Of a stretch of 64,000 bases of DNA, positions 1-7,395 are shown in pieces. The DNA lies in the NCBI RefSeq assembly GCF_016901775.1, contig NZ_JACJKW010000003.1, positions 1 through 64,000 of the forward strand, in the 5' to 3' direction. Positions within the stretch are counted from its first letter, which is position 1, and each line of letters begins with the position of its first letter. The position numbers were made by a program, and so were the translations under genes. The DNA is from Intestinimonas butyriciproducens. GTDB lineage: Bacteria > Bacillota > Clostridia > Oscillospirales > Butyricicoccaceae. The notes beneath the pieces are model-generated. The model did no database searches. It was given only the letters and a program-made list of their open reading frames with translations, and was not told the origin of the DNA.

Positions 1-214
1 TAACCGCAAAGCGGTTATTATACCGGATTTTTGCGGCCGTTTTCTCGTCCCGCTTCCGGGACAACCGAAAACATGGCCAATATACCATGCCGCATTGGCG
101 TCATGGTATCATAGCCGCAAGCGGCTATGATACTGATTTTGCGGCCGTTTTCTCGTCCCTTGGGGGACAACCGAAAACATGGCCAATATACCATGCCGCA
201 TTGGCGTCATGGTA
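1..214. repeat. Two tandem copies of a ~105-bp hairpin-rich repeat
   Basis: Two copies (about 1-109 and 110-214) follow one another directly and are nearly identical from the GCGGCCGTTTTC block to CATGGTAT. Each unit opens with a small palindrome (CCGCAAAGCGG in copy 1, AGCCGCAAGCGGCT in copy 2). A long imperfect stem follows, in which GGCCGTTTTC pairs with GAAAACATGGCC around an inner GTCCC/GGGAC hairpin. The unit ends with a third inverted repeat, TACCATGCCGC/GCGTCATGGTA. The GTCCC loop differs between copies while the stem is kept, which suggests the structure matters. Copy 1 is cut by the window edge, so there may be more copies upstream. No reading frame is supported here. Confidence 0.8.
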
Positions 215-218
215 TAAT
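210..218 (+). promoter_or_regulatory. Extended -10 promoter candidate for ggt
   Basis: TG-G-TATAAT is an extended -10 element at the very end of repeat copy 2, about 30 bp before the ggt start codon. No convincing -35 lies 17 bp upstream, which is tolerable for extended -10 promoters. Copy 1 has TATCAT at the equivalent place, so the repeat itself may supply the promoter. Confidence 0.5.
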
Positions 219-250
219 ATCAACAGATTTCTTTTGAAAGGGGAAACAAC

Positions 251-1861
251 ATGGAGACTTCCGCGCTTTATCCCTATCCCTCCCGACGGTATGTCACCTA
301 TGCCGCCCGGGGAATGTGTGCCACATCCAACCATCTGGCGGCCCAGGCCGGGGTGGATATGCTGAAAAAAGGAGGAAACGCCTTCGATGCGGCCATCGCC
401 GCCGCAGCCTGTCTGGTGGTTCTGGAACCTCAGACCAATGGCGCAGGCAGCGATGCATTTGCCATCTTTACCCAGAATGGAGGCAAATTGCAGGGCATGA
501 ACTCCACTGGCGTCATGGGCCGTGGCTTTGATCTGCAAAAAATGCGGGACAAGGGCTATAAGGAGATGCCCCACTATGGTTTTGAGCCGGTGACCGTGCC
601 TGGTGCTCCTGCCGCTTGGGCAGCCATCAATGAAAAATTTGGCCGTCTGCCCCTCACCGAAGTGCTGGCCCCTGCCATATCCTATGCCCGGGAAGGCCAG
701 GCCCTGTGCACCATCACCTGGAGCAGCATCAATAGCATGGCATCCCGTATGCGGGAAAACACCGATTGCGGTCCGCAGTTTGACGAATGGTTCCGTATTT
801 TTATGCCGGGAGGGGAAGCGCCCCGGCCGGGACAGTTGTTCCGCAATCCCGATCTGGCGGACACCCTGGAGGCCATTGCCAAGACCCAGGCCAAAGACTA
901 TTATCAGGGGGAGATTGCCGACAGGATCGTGGCGGCCTCTCATAAATTTGGCGGCTTTTTGGAAAAAGAGGATCTGATGGAGCATGAAGTCCAGTGGGTA
1001 CAGCCTCTCAGCGTGCCCTATCATGGCTATGAGGTGTGGGAGCTGCCTCCCAACGGCCAGGGAATCATTGCCCTGATGGCCCTCAACATCCTTAATGGCT
1101 TTGAACCCTCTTCCCTGGACGATCCTCTGGGTGTACACCGGCAGATTGAAGCCACCAAACTGGCCTTTATCGATGGCCTGCGCTATATTGCCGATCCCCG
1201 GTATATGGAAGTATCCCCGGAGGAAATGCTCTCCCCGGAATATGCTGCCGCCCGGCGGAAGCTCATCGGCCAGACCGCCATCGAACCGGCGCCGGGCAAT
1301 CCCAAAAATCCGGGCACCGTCTATCTGTGCGCGGCGGACAACGAAGGCAACATGATCTCCTACATCCAGAGCAATTACGCCGGTTTTGGCTCGGGCGTGG
1401 TGGTGCCCGGCACAGGCATTGCTCTGCAAAACCGGGGCAAGGGTTTCTCTCTGGATCCGGAAAGCCCCAATGCCGCGGCACCGGGCAAGCGTCCCTATCA
1501 CACTATCATCCCCGGTTTCCTCACAAAAGACGGCAAACCGGTGGGCCCCTTCGGGGTGATGGGCGGCTTTATGCAGCCTCAGGCCCATGTACAGGTGATG
1601 ACCAAGCTCATCGACTGCGGTCTCAACCCCCAGGCCTGTATCGATGCTCCCCGTTGGCTGTGGACGGCCGGAAAAGAAATTCATGTGGAAACGGAATTTT
1701 CCACCTATCTGGCAGATTCTCTGGCCCAGCGCGGACATAAAATCGTCTTTGATACCAACCGGGGCGGTTTCGGCAAAGGACAGATGATCCTGCGTACCCC
1801 CTACGGTACACTCATTGGCGGCACAGAGCCCCGCTGCGAAGGAGCCTGTGCAGCTTGGTAA
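251..1861 (+). CDS. ggt: Gamma-glutamyltransferase family protein
   Basis: A member of the Ntn-hydrolase gamma-glutamyltranspeptidase family, which cleaves or transfers the gamma-glutamyl group of glutathione and related amides. The 536 residues cover both subunits of the autoprocessed precursor. The N-terminal half has the family's GGNAFDAAIAAA and GAGSDAF motifs. The predicted catalytic threonine, first residue of the small subunit after self-cleavage, is about T356 in PGTVYLCAAD. The nearby QSNYAGFGSG and MGGFMQPQ stretches match the small-subunit core. There is no signal peptide, so it resembles the cytosolic YwrD-like branch more than secreted GGT. The start is set by AAAGGGG just upstream. 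It looks monocistronic. The substrate is inferred only from the family. Confidence 0.88.
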   Translation: METSALYPYPSRRYVTYAARGMCATSNHLAAQAGVDMLKKGGNAFDAAIAAAACLVVLEPQTNGAGSDAFAIFTQNGGKLQGMNSTGVMGRGFDLQKMRDKGYKEMPHYGFEPVTVPGAPAAWAAINEKFGRLPLTEVLAPAISYAREGQALCTITWSSINSMASRMRENTDCGPQFDEWFRIFMPGGEAPRPGQLFRNPDLADTLEAIAKTQAKDYYQGEIADRIVAASHKFGGFLEKEDLMEHEVQWVQPLSVPYHGYEVWELPPNGQGIIALMALNILNGFEPSSLDDPLGVHRQIEATKLAFIDGLRYIADPRYMEVSPEEMLSPEYAAARRKLIGQTAIEPAPGNPKNPGTVYLCAADNEGNMISYIQSNYAGFGSGVVVPGTGIALQNRGKGFSLDPESPNAAAPGKRPYHTIIPGFLTKDGKPVGPFGVMGGFMQPQAHVQVMTKLIDCGLNPQACIDAPRWLWTAGKEIHVETEFSTYLADSLAQRGHKIVFDTNRGGFGKGQMILRTPYGTLIGGTEPRCEGACAAW

Positions 1862-1870
1862 CTCCCCGTT

Positions 1871-1903
1871 CCTTCCCCCCTGGCTTCAAATCCAGGGGGA
1901 AGG
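1871..1903. other. Inverted repeat downstream of ggt
   Basis: CCTTCCCCCCTGG pairs with CCAGGGGGAAGG (one bulged C) around an 8-nt loop, starting 10 bp after the ggt stop. On the plus strand it is followed by A rather than T, so it is not a classical intrinsic terminator. It may protect the 3' end of the mRNA or help termination with other factors. Confidence 0.5.
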
Positions 1904-1914
1904 AAAAATATCTC

Positions 1915-1943
1915 TTGACAGAGGACGCCCCTTGTGCTATACT
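1915..1943 (+). promoter_or_regulatory. Strong sigma-A promoter of the initiator tRNA
   Basis: A perfect -35 TTGACA (1915-1920), a 17-bp spacer and a -10 TATACT (1938-1943) sit 26 bp upstream of the mature tRNA. Such near-consensus spacing suits a highly transcribed stable RNA. Confidence 0.9.
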
Positions 1944-1969
1944 AATCAAGTACCAAACAAACAGAATAT

Positions 1970-2046
<77 letters not shown>

Positions 2047-2048
2047 TC

Positions 2049-2084
2049 TCGGAGTAAGTGATAAACCACTTGCTCCGATTTTTT
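2049..2084 (+). terminator. Intrinsic terminator of the tRNA gene
   Basis: TCGGAGTAAGTG pairs with CACTTGCTCCGA (one G-T wobble) around a 6-nt loop and is followed by TTTTTT. It begins 3 nt after the encoded CCA. Confidence 0.93.
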
Positions 2085-2189
2085 ATGCAAAAAATTGGGC
2101 CGTCTGGCCAAAGAGGTTTTCTCCATGCTATAATGGAAGAAAATACGAAAATGCTTTGGCAAAGGTGGTATGGAAGATGAAAAAATAAT

Positions 2190-2363
2190 ATGAAGCTTTG
2201 GCTGCTTGCATCTTTGCTGATGGGATGGATTCCAGCTGCCATTCTGATCCCAGTGCTGCTTGTGATGTTTGAGATGCCTCCTGCAAACCCAGTGGTCTCC
2301 CCTTTTGCAGGAGCTGATAGAAGATCTGAAGAAAGCGGCCAAAGCCTTTCTTCAGAGAAATGA
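2190..2363 (+). CDS. Possible small membrane protein (57 aa)
   Basis: A short frame that starts MKLWLLASLLMGWIPAAI, giving one hydrophobic segment (about residues 3-27) followed by a polar tail. No good ribosome site precedes the ATG. The next frame, from about 2270 to 2370, encodes an amphipathic stretch (LIEDLKKAAKAFLQRNEG). The pair could therefore be the remains of one frameshifted small membrane protein. I do not recognise a family, and the call rests only on hydrophobicity and position. Confidence 0.22.
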   Translation: MKLWLLASLLMGWIPAAILIPVLLVMFEMPPANPVVSPFAGADRRSEESGQSLSSEK

Positions 2364-2375
2364 GGGATGATTTTG

Positions 2376-2384
2376 TGATATACT
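2376..2384 (+). promoter_or_regulatory. Extended -10 candidate for the lipoprotein gene
   Basis: TGA-TATACT lies 47 bp before the start codon of the downstream lipoprotein gene. No clear -35 is visible. Confidence 0.35.
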
Positions 2385-2430
2385 AAAAGAAAGGAATGGG
2401 CATATCTGGAATACAAAGGGGTGAACGGTC

Positions 2431-3057
2431 ATGAATAAGATCTGCCTCACACTGTGTATGCTTCTGACCCTTGTTTTGTGGACTGGCTGCCAGAGGCAGG
2501 AAGCGGCCGAAGAAAAACCGCAGCAAGGCATAAAACAGGAGGAACAAGAAGAAAAAGTGCCTTCCGATGTGGAGCTGGTGAAGGAAATCGATGCAAATAT
2601 TGAGGAGATTATGGAAAAAGAGCGGCGGATCGAAGATATTTTCATGGGAGCCGGTCTGGCCACCGCTCCCAACGCCCCCTACGAGCCCGATGAAAATGGA
2701 CAGTGTTTTGTGCCGGTGACCGATGGGGAGATCAATACCCTCCAGGCGCTGCGGGATCTGACGGAGGAGGTTTTCACTCCGGAATATGCCCAGCAGCAAT
2801 TTTATCAGGGCGCTTTTGAAGGAACATATCCCCGGTACCGGGAAGAGGATGGGAAACTGTGCATCGATATCGGCGTGGGCGGGGCGCTGGATAAGCAGTG
2901 GGCCCCGGATACCCTTGATATCCTGAAGATCGACGGAAACCGGATGACAGTCACAGTGGACTATATGAATTACCAGTCTCTCCGCCGCAGCCAGATCCAG
3001 TTTGTAAAAACAGAAGAAGGTCTGCGCATCGACGCCATGGAAGAAGTGGGACTGTAA
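2431..3057 (+). CDS. Secreted lipoprotein, possibly IseA-like
   Basis: The N-terminus is a lipoprotein signal (MNKICLTLCMLLTLVLWTGC) with the lipobox cysteine at residue 20. A Glu/Gln/Lys-rich linker and a predicted helix (about residues 45-70) follow, then a compact C-terminal domain from about residue 85. That domain contains LTEEVFTPEYAQQQFY and later beta-rich segments. Its pattern recalls the IseA/YoeB family of D,L-endopeptidase inhibitors, but this is a resemblance only. It is expected on the outer face of the membrane. The gene is monocistronic, between its own promoter candidate and a strong terminator. Confidence 0.6.
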   Translation: MNKICLTLCMLLTLVLWTGCQRQEAAEEKPQQGIKQEEQEEKVPSDVELVKEIDANIEEIMEKERRIEDIFMGAGLATAPNAPYEPDENGQCFVPVTDGEINTLQALRDLTEEVFTPEYAQQQFYQGAFEGTYPRYREEDGKLCIDIGVGGALDKQWAPDTLDILKIDGNRMTVTVDYMNYQSLRRSQIQFVKTEEGLRIDAMEEVGL

Positions 3058-3059
3058 AT

Positions 3060-3090
3060 AAAAAGCGGCAGGGGCTCCCTGCCGCTTTTT
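3060..3090 (+). terminator. Terminator of the lipoprotein gene
   Basis: AAAAGCGGCAGGG pairs with CCTGCCGCTTTTT around a GCTC loop, 3 bp after the stop codon, with a T-run on the plus strand. Confidence 0.93.
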
Positions 3091-3100
3091 CAGTATATAA

Positions 3101-3129
3101 AACTCTGTTCAAAAGGGCAGAGTTTTTTC
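3101..3129 (+). terminator. Second tandem terminator before blaI
   Basis: AACTCTG pairs with CAGAGTT and is followed by TTTTT. It lies directly against the -35 box of the blaI promoter and shields that operon from readthrough. Confidence 0.7.
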
Positions 3130-3191
3130 TTGACAAAGGTGGTCTATTATTATAAACTAAGCACAAGAAAAGTGGTTTATGATTATAGACC
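3130..3191 (+). promoter_or_regulatory. blaI promoter with a 17-bp dyad operator
   Basis: A -35 TTGACA (3130-3135) is followed by a -10 region around 3151-3158. The -10 region is embedded in the left arm (3141-3157, GGTCTATTATTATAAAC) of a large inverted repeat. The right arm (3175-3191) matches it at 15 of 17 positions. BlaI/MecI dimers bind such dyads over their own promoter, so autoregulation by the adjacent BlaI homologue is the natural reading. Confidence 0.82.
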
Positions 3192-3205
3192 CAGGAGGTG
3201 AACGA

Positions 3206-3568
3206 ATGGAACACAAGCGGCTTTGTGAAAGTGACTTTCGGTTTATGGAAGTGATCTGGGACAGTGAACCTCTCTCTTCATCCCAGCTGGTCACCCTTTG
3301 CCAGCAAAGATTGGGGTGGAAGAAATCCACCACTTATACCATGCTGAAAAAGATGTGCCAGAAAGGCCTGGCCCAGAACCAGGACAGCCTGGTCACCTCC
3401 CTGGTGCCCCGGCAGCAGGTACAGACCCAGGAAAGTGAAAAGTTTGTGGAACAGACCTTTTCCGGCTCCCTGCCCAGTTTTCTGGTGTCCTTTTTAAAGG
3501 GAAAGACCCTGTCCCGGGAGGAAGCGGAGGAACTGAAGCAGCTCATCGACCAGCATAAGGAGGGTTAA
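3206..3568 (+). CDS. BlaI/MecI-family transcriptional repressor
   Basis: A 120-residue winged-helix repressor of the BlaI/MecI/CopY family, which is normally inactivated by proteolysis triggered by its BlaR1-type partner. The N-terminus FRFMEVIWDSEPLSSSQLV and the helix GWKKSTTYTMLKKM match the DNA-binding domain. The C-terminal half (FLVSFLKGKTLSREEAEEL) matches the dimerisation region. An upstream in-frame codon exists, but the AGGAGG at 3193 places the start at this ATG. The gene ends 1 bp before the BlaR1-like gene, so the two are co-expressed behind the dyad operator. No beta-lactamase gene is adjacent, so the regulated targets are unknown. Confidence 0.9.
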   Translation: MEHKRLCESDFRFMEVIWDSEPLSSSQLVTLCQQRLGWKKSTTYTMLKKMCQKGLAQNQDSLVTSLVPRQQVQTQESEKFVEQTFSGSLPSFLVSFLKGKTLSREEAEELKQLIDQHKEG

Positions 3569-3569
3569 T

Positions 3570-5573
3570 ATGGAACAGATCTTCGTGAAAGTGCTCAACA
3601 TGAGTGCAGCCGGCGGCGTGGTCATTGCTGTTATTGTGCTTTTCCGGCTGCTGCTGCGGAGGACCCCGAAAAAGTACTCCTATCTGCTGTGGCTGGCTGT
3701 GGCTTTCCGTCTTTTGTGCCCGGTGAGCCTGTCCTCGGTGTTCAGTGTATTCGCCTTGCAGCCCCTGCGGCCGGCGGAATCGTCCATGGCTTCCGGTGTC
3801 AGCGGCCTGGAGTATATCTCCTATTCTCCACTTCCCTCTTCCGGGGCGGCTTCTGCCATGGATCAGGGGCCGGCGGTTCCTCAGGCCGCCTTGGAGGGAA
3901 TCGGCCCTGCGCCCCGGTTCTCCTGGGAGACGGCGGGAGCGGCCCTATGGATCGTGGGGGCGGCGGTGTTTTTTTCCATCGCCATTTTCCGCTATATCGG
4001 TCTGCGGCGGCGCCTTTTTGCCGCCACACGGCTGGAAGGCAATGTGTGGCGCAGTGAAAAGGTAGCATCTCCCTTTATTCTGGGAGCATTCCGTCCCCGG
4101 ATCTATGTGCCCTATTGGCTGGAGGGTGGGGAATTGCGGTATGTGCTCCAGCATGAACAGCATCATATTCGCCGGCAGGATCCCTTTTTCCAGCTGTTGG
4201 CCTTTTGCCTGCTGGCTCTTCACTGGTTCAACCCTTTGTGCTGGCTGGCTTTTTATCTGATGAGACGGGATATGGAGATGAGCTGTGATGAGTATGTGCT
4301 GGGAAAAGGGGGCAGCCCCAAAGCCTATGGCACCTTGCTTTTGTCTTTTGCATCCCATTACCATTTCCCCCTCCCCTCCCCCATTCATTTTGGGGAAGGC
4401 GATGCCCGGCGCAGGATCAAAAATATTCTGCGCTTCCGCCCCGGGGGCCGATGGTCCGCCGTGCCTGCCGGGCTGCTGGTCTGCCTGGCCCTGGCCGCCT
4501 GCACCCTCAACCCCAGTGCAGGCAGCGTTTCGGAGGAAAAAGCCCTGGACGATCTGGAAAAGAGCCTTGCCTGGGAAGGTGACCAGGTGTTCTTTACCTT
4601 GCCGGAAGATTATCCGGCAGAACGATGGAACATCCACATCGCCGGGCGGCTGGAAGATGGGGATATGTCCATGAGCATCCACGAGCTGGAGGGAGAAGCG
4701 TGGGAGGCGGGCAAGACCTATACCCTCTCCCTGGAAAACCGCACTGAACTGACTCTGGATGCCCTTCTCACCGGCGGTGAGGGAGAAGAGTATGCCCGCT
4801 CCATTGACCTGCTGGAAAGAGGCGAAATGCTCGGCAGCCTGGTGGAAATCGGAAAAGAGGACATTCAGCTGACCTTGTTCCAGCAAGGGAAAGCGGCGGG
4901 AACTTATACCGGCGGCTGGGAGGTCAATGGGGAATATTGCTATAACAGCCTTCTCCAGATGCCCTTCGGGGCAGCAAAAGAGCCGGACGAAACCCCGGCA
5001 GGGGATTCGGTTATTCTGAAAAGCGGCGATGCGACCCTTACCGCCTTTCAGGACTCCCCTCTGCTTTTGGCAGAAGAAGGGGAGGAAAAGCGGTGGCTGT
5101 GGTCCAGGGGATTGGAAACACCCTATGGAATTTTGCGCCTTTGGCTGGATGAGGAAGAGTTTTTCGCCCTGGGCGGCGGCTACCAACAGCAGGATGCCGT
5201 CCGCATCCCCGATCGGGGCCAGGATGCCCTTCAGGCAGCAGAGGAATTTTGCACCCGGTTTGAAAGCATTCATCTGAAGGCTTCTTCCGGCAGTTCCAAA
5301 GCCTATACCTTTGTCCGCTGCCAGGTGGAATCGGCCCTGGAAGGGGGAGCGCAGTTTGACGATCTGCCGGAAAACACCCTTCCCTTCTATCTGACCACGG
5401 TATTTGTGCCGGAAAATCAGCGGGCCATGCAGTTTGCCATGGCAGGAAATACCCAGGAATACCGGGGCATGGACAGCGATGTGCCCCAGGGAGCCTATGA
5501 ATACTTCCGCTGCGGCTATATTACCCGAACCCCTGATGGGTGGCAGGGGCAGCTGGTGGGAACCGGCTGGTAA
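3570..5573 (+). CDS. BlaR1-type M56 metallopeptidase sensor
   Basis: An integral-membrane antirepressor that should cleave or inactivate the neighbouring BlaI homologue. Membrane segments are visible at about residues 14-30, 38-64 and 122-143. The zinc-protease loop carries HEQHH at 195-199 and the third ligand region MSCDEY near 237-242. A further membrane segment at about 285-300 anchors a ~360-residue extracellular domain. That domain is not a penicillin-binding domain: no SxxK or KTG motif is seen. Whatever signal it senses is therefore probably not a beta-lactam in the BlaR1 manner. It overlaps no neighbour and ends at a terminator. Confidence 0.88.
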   Translation: MEQIFVKVLNMSAAGGVVIAVIVLFRLLLRRTPKKYSYLLWLAVAFRLLCPVSLSSVFSVFALQPLRPAESSMASGVSGLEYISYSPLPSSGAASAMDQGPAVPQAALEGIGPAPRFSWETAGAALWIVGAAVFFSIAIFRYIGLRRRLFAATRLEGNVWRSEKVASPFILGAFRPRIYVPYWLEGGELRYVLQHEQHHIRRQDPFFQLLAFCLLALHWFNPLCWLAFYLMRRDMEMSCDEYVLGKGGSPKAYGTLLLSFASHYHFPLPSPIHFGEGDARRRIKNILRFRPGGRWSAVPAGLLVCLALAACTLNPSAGSVSEEKALDDLEKSLAWEGDQVFFTLPEDYPAERWNIHIAGRLEDGDMSMSIHELEGEAWEAGKTYTLSLENRTELTLDALLTGGEGEEYARSIDLLERGEMLGSLVEIGKEDIQLTLFQQGKAAGTYTGGWEVNGEYCYNSLLQMPFGAAKEPDETPAGDSVILKSGDATLTAFQDSPLLLAEEGEEKRWLWSRGLETPYGILRLWLDEEEFFALGGGYQQQDAVRIPDRGQDALQAAEEFCTRFESIHLKASSGSSKAYTFVRCQVESALEGGAQFDDLPENTLPFYLTTVFVPENQRAMQFAMAGNTQEYRGMDSDVPQGAYEYFRCGYITRTPDGWQGQLVGTGW

Positions 5574-5580
5574 ATAAACC

Positions 5581-5616
5581 AAAAAACCCCGGAGGAATGT
5601 CCCTCCGGGATTTTTT
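5581..5616 (+). terminator. Terminator of the blaI-blaR1 pair
   Basis: CCCGGAGG pairs with CCTCCGGG and is followed by TTTTTT, just 8 bp after the stop codon. Confidence 0.92.
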
Positions 5617-5620
5617 ATGC

Positions 5621-5681
5621 TTGACAAAGATCCTTGTCAATGGTATGCTGGATATGACAAAGATGGTTGTCATTATGACAA
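5621..5681 (+). promoter_or_regulatory. Promoter with two or three TGACAA operators
   Basis: The -35 TTGACA (5621-5626) and -10 TATGCT (5644-5649) are 17 bp apart. The -35 lies in a palindrome with TTGACAA/TTGTCAA arms (5621-5640). A second palindrome with ATGACAA/TTGTCAT arms (5654-5673) has its centre exactly 33 bp downstream, about three helical turns. A half-site, ATGACAA, follows at 5675-5681. This is a strong picture of cooperative autorepression by the XRE protein encoded next. Confidence 0.85.
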
Positions 5682-5708
5682 GAAAATAAGTCACAAGGGA
5701 GGGTGTCC

Positions 5709-5921
5709 ATGGGGCTTCAGAATCGGCTCAAAGAATTGCGGGCCAAACAGGGGCTCAACCAACAGCAGCTGGGCAGCCTGGTAGGGGCTTCCCGGCAGAC
5801 CATCAGCCTCATCGAACGGGGGGATTATAACCCTTCGATCACCCTGGCCCTGCGTATTTCTCAGGTGTTTCAGGTGCCGGTGGAGCAGGTATTTTATCTC
5901 ACAGAGGAGGAAGGGAAATGA
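5709..5921 (+). CDS. Small XRE-family regulator (70 aa)
   Basis: A minimal Cro/C1-type helix-turn-helix protein. LNQQQLGSLVGASRQTISLIERG is the complete HTH, and DYNPSITLALRISQVFQVPVEQVF is the helical remainder. It belongs to the ~70-residue YgzD-like group that is usually paired with a small membrane protein. A GTG at 5703 could extend the frame by two residues, but it falls inside the ribosome site AAGGGAGGG, so the ATG at 5709 is the likely start. The stop overlaps the next gene as ATGA, so the two are translationally coupled. It probably represses itself at the TGACAA palindromes. Confidence 0.92.
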   Translation: MGLQNRLKELRAKQGLNQQQLGSLVGASRQTISLIERGDYNPSITLALRISQVFQVPVEQVFYLTEEEGK

Positions 5922-6640
5922 AGCGGGAAAAGCAAAGTGGAAAATCCACGGCAAAATTTCTGGGCACCATATTGCTGTGTGCCCTGCTGGGCGGCGTAGC
6001 CGGTTACTGTGCGGCCGCCAACGGCGATGCTTTGGAAAATGTGCTGAACCAGGGGAAAATGCTGGTGCAGCAGCTGGGAATATGGTGGTTCCTCCCCGGT
6101 TTCGTCATTTTGTTTCTGGGATGGGTGCTGTATGGAAAGACGAAAAAGCTGATCGCTCAGACCGGAGAGGATGATGAGGTTTTCCAGCGGTGCAACCGGA
6201 TTCTGGGGCGGTGTATGCTCTGCTCCGGCGGGGCCACTCCCCTGTTTTTCATCGCCATCACCATCAGCTTTTATTCGGCAGAGACGCAAAACATACTGTG
6301 GTCCATGGGATTGGCTATCGTCTATCTCACATTGCTCATTGTTTTGGAGGTAAAAGCGGTGCAGCGCACCAAGTTTATCTTCCCGGAAAAACAGGGAGAT
6401 CCCCTCAGCAGCCGCTTTCAGAAGGACTGGTACCAAAGCTGTGACGAAGCGGAACGGCAGAAGATGGGCCAGTGCAGTTACCGGGCTTTCCAGGCCACCG
6501 GCAAAGGGTTTCTTCTGGTGATGGTGGGTATGTGCCTGCTTTCCTGCTTCCAGCTGGTGCAGCCTGTCTGGGCCTTGGTGGTGGGCGGCCTGTGGCTTTT
6601 GCAGCAGATGACCTATCTGTGGTATGCAAACAAAGTCTGA
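5918..6640 (+). CDS. DUF3169-family membrane protein
   Basis: A 240-residue protein with about six hydrophobic segments (near residues 15-37, 52-70, 100-120, 127-147, 193-213 and 216-235) and a basic N-terminus. The arrangement matches DUF3169 proteins, which are almost always encoded directly after a small XRE regulator, as here. The function of the family is unknown. The 4-nt overlap with the upstream gene and the shared operator-controlled promoter suggest that the membrane protein is the regulated output of the pair. Confidence 0.75.
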   Translation: MKREKQSGKSTAKFLGTILLCALLGGVAGYCAAANGDALENVLNQGKMLVQQLGIWWFLPGFVILFLGWVLYGKTKKLIAQTGEDDEVFQRCNRILGRCMLCSGGATPLFFIAITISFYSAETQNILWSMGLAIVYLTLLIVLEVKAVQRTKFIFPEKQGDPLSSRFQKDWYQSCDEAERQKMGQCSYRAFQATGKGFLLVMVGMCLLSCFQLVQPVWALVVGGLWLLQQMTYLWYANKV

Positions 6641-6644
6641 ACAC

Positions 6645-6677
6645 GAAAAAATCCCCCCGGGGTCGGGGGATTTTTTT
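6645..6677. terminator. Bidirectional terminator between DUF3169 gene and mtnN
   Basis: AAATCCCCC pairs with GGGGGATTT, with T-runs on both strands. It serves the convergent genes on either side. Confidence 0.9.
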
Positions 6678-6683
6678 ATGTTT

Positions 6684-7379
6684 TCAGATGCCCTGGGAGG
6701 GAATTTTTCCAATGAGAACCAGGGTGGCCTCGCAGGCAAGGCCGGAGGCCTTTTCGCAGTTTTGCTCAAAATGGTCCATGCCGCTGTGGGTGGGGGTATC
6801 GGTGATGGAGCGGATCATCAGAAAGGGGATGTGGTTCACATGGCACACATGGGCGATGGCCGCCCCTTCCATATCGGCGGAGAGAGGGGCAAACTGCCGG
6901 TCGATCTCCTCCCGCATACCGGTGTCGATAAACTGCTCCCCGGTGACGGTGGCGCCGAAACGCAGAGTGTTGGGCAGCTGGGGGGCACATTGGCGCATCA
7001 AAGAAAGCAGCCGGGGGTCTGCCGGGAAATAGACGCTTTCCATAAAAGGATGGTATTGGGTGAGGATGTGGGGGGCCACATCGTGATAGGCGATCTTTTC
7101 CGAAACAACGGTGTCAAACAGCTGCACCGAAGGGTCGATGCCGCCGGCTGTGCCGCTGTTGATGAGAAGGTCCACCTGGAACCGGTCGATAAGGGCCTGG
7201 GCAGCAATGGCGGCGTTGACCTTGCATACGCCGCAGCGCACCAGAATCAGTTGATGATCCCCCAGGCTTCCCTGATAAAAGGTGAGCATGGCCTGGGTGG
7301 GAAGGGCTTGTGGCTGGAGTTTTTCCAGAAAGGGAGAAAGCTCCCGGTCCACTGCGCAGATGATACCAATTTTGCTCAT
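6684..7379 (-). CDS. mtnN: 5'-methylthioadenosine/S-adenosylhomocysteine nucleosidase
   Basis: Hydrolyses MTA and SAH to adenine plus the thioribose compounds, feeding methionine salvage and removing by-products of SAM-dependent reactions. The 231-residue protein begins MSKIGIICAVDRELSPF with the conserved N-terminal glutamate. It has the family signature ADMEGAAIAHV and the catalytic aspartate region SITDTPT near the C-terminus. The start is fixed by AAGGAG 8 bp upstream; in-frame codons further up lie inside the ABC transporter gene. It is last in a minus-strand operon, 16 bp after the second ABC half-transporter. Confidence 0.93.
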   Translation of the reverse strand: MSKIGIICAVDRELSPFLEKLQPQALPTQAMLTFYQGSLGDHQLILVRCGVCKVNAAIAAQALIDRFQVDLLINSGTAGGIDPSVQLFDTVVSEKIAYHDVAPHILTQYHPFMESVYFPADPRLLSLMRQCAPQLPNTLRFGATVTGEQFIDTGMREEIDRQFAPLSADMEGAAIAHVCHVNHIPFLMIRSITDTPTHSGMDHFEQNCEKASGLACEATLVLIGKIPSQGI

Positions 7380-7395
7380 GGGAAAATCTCCTTTT

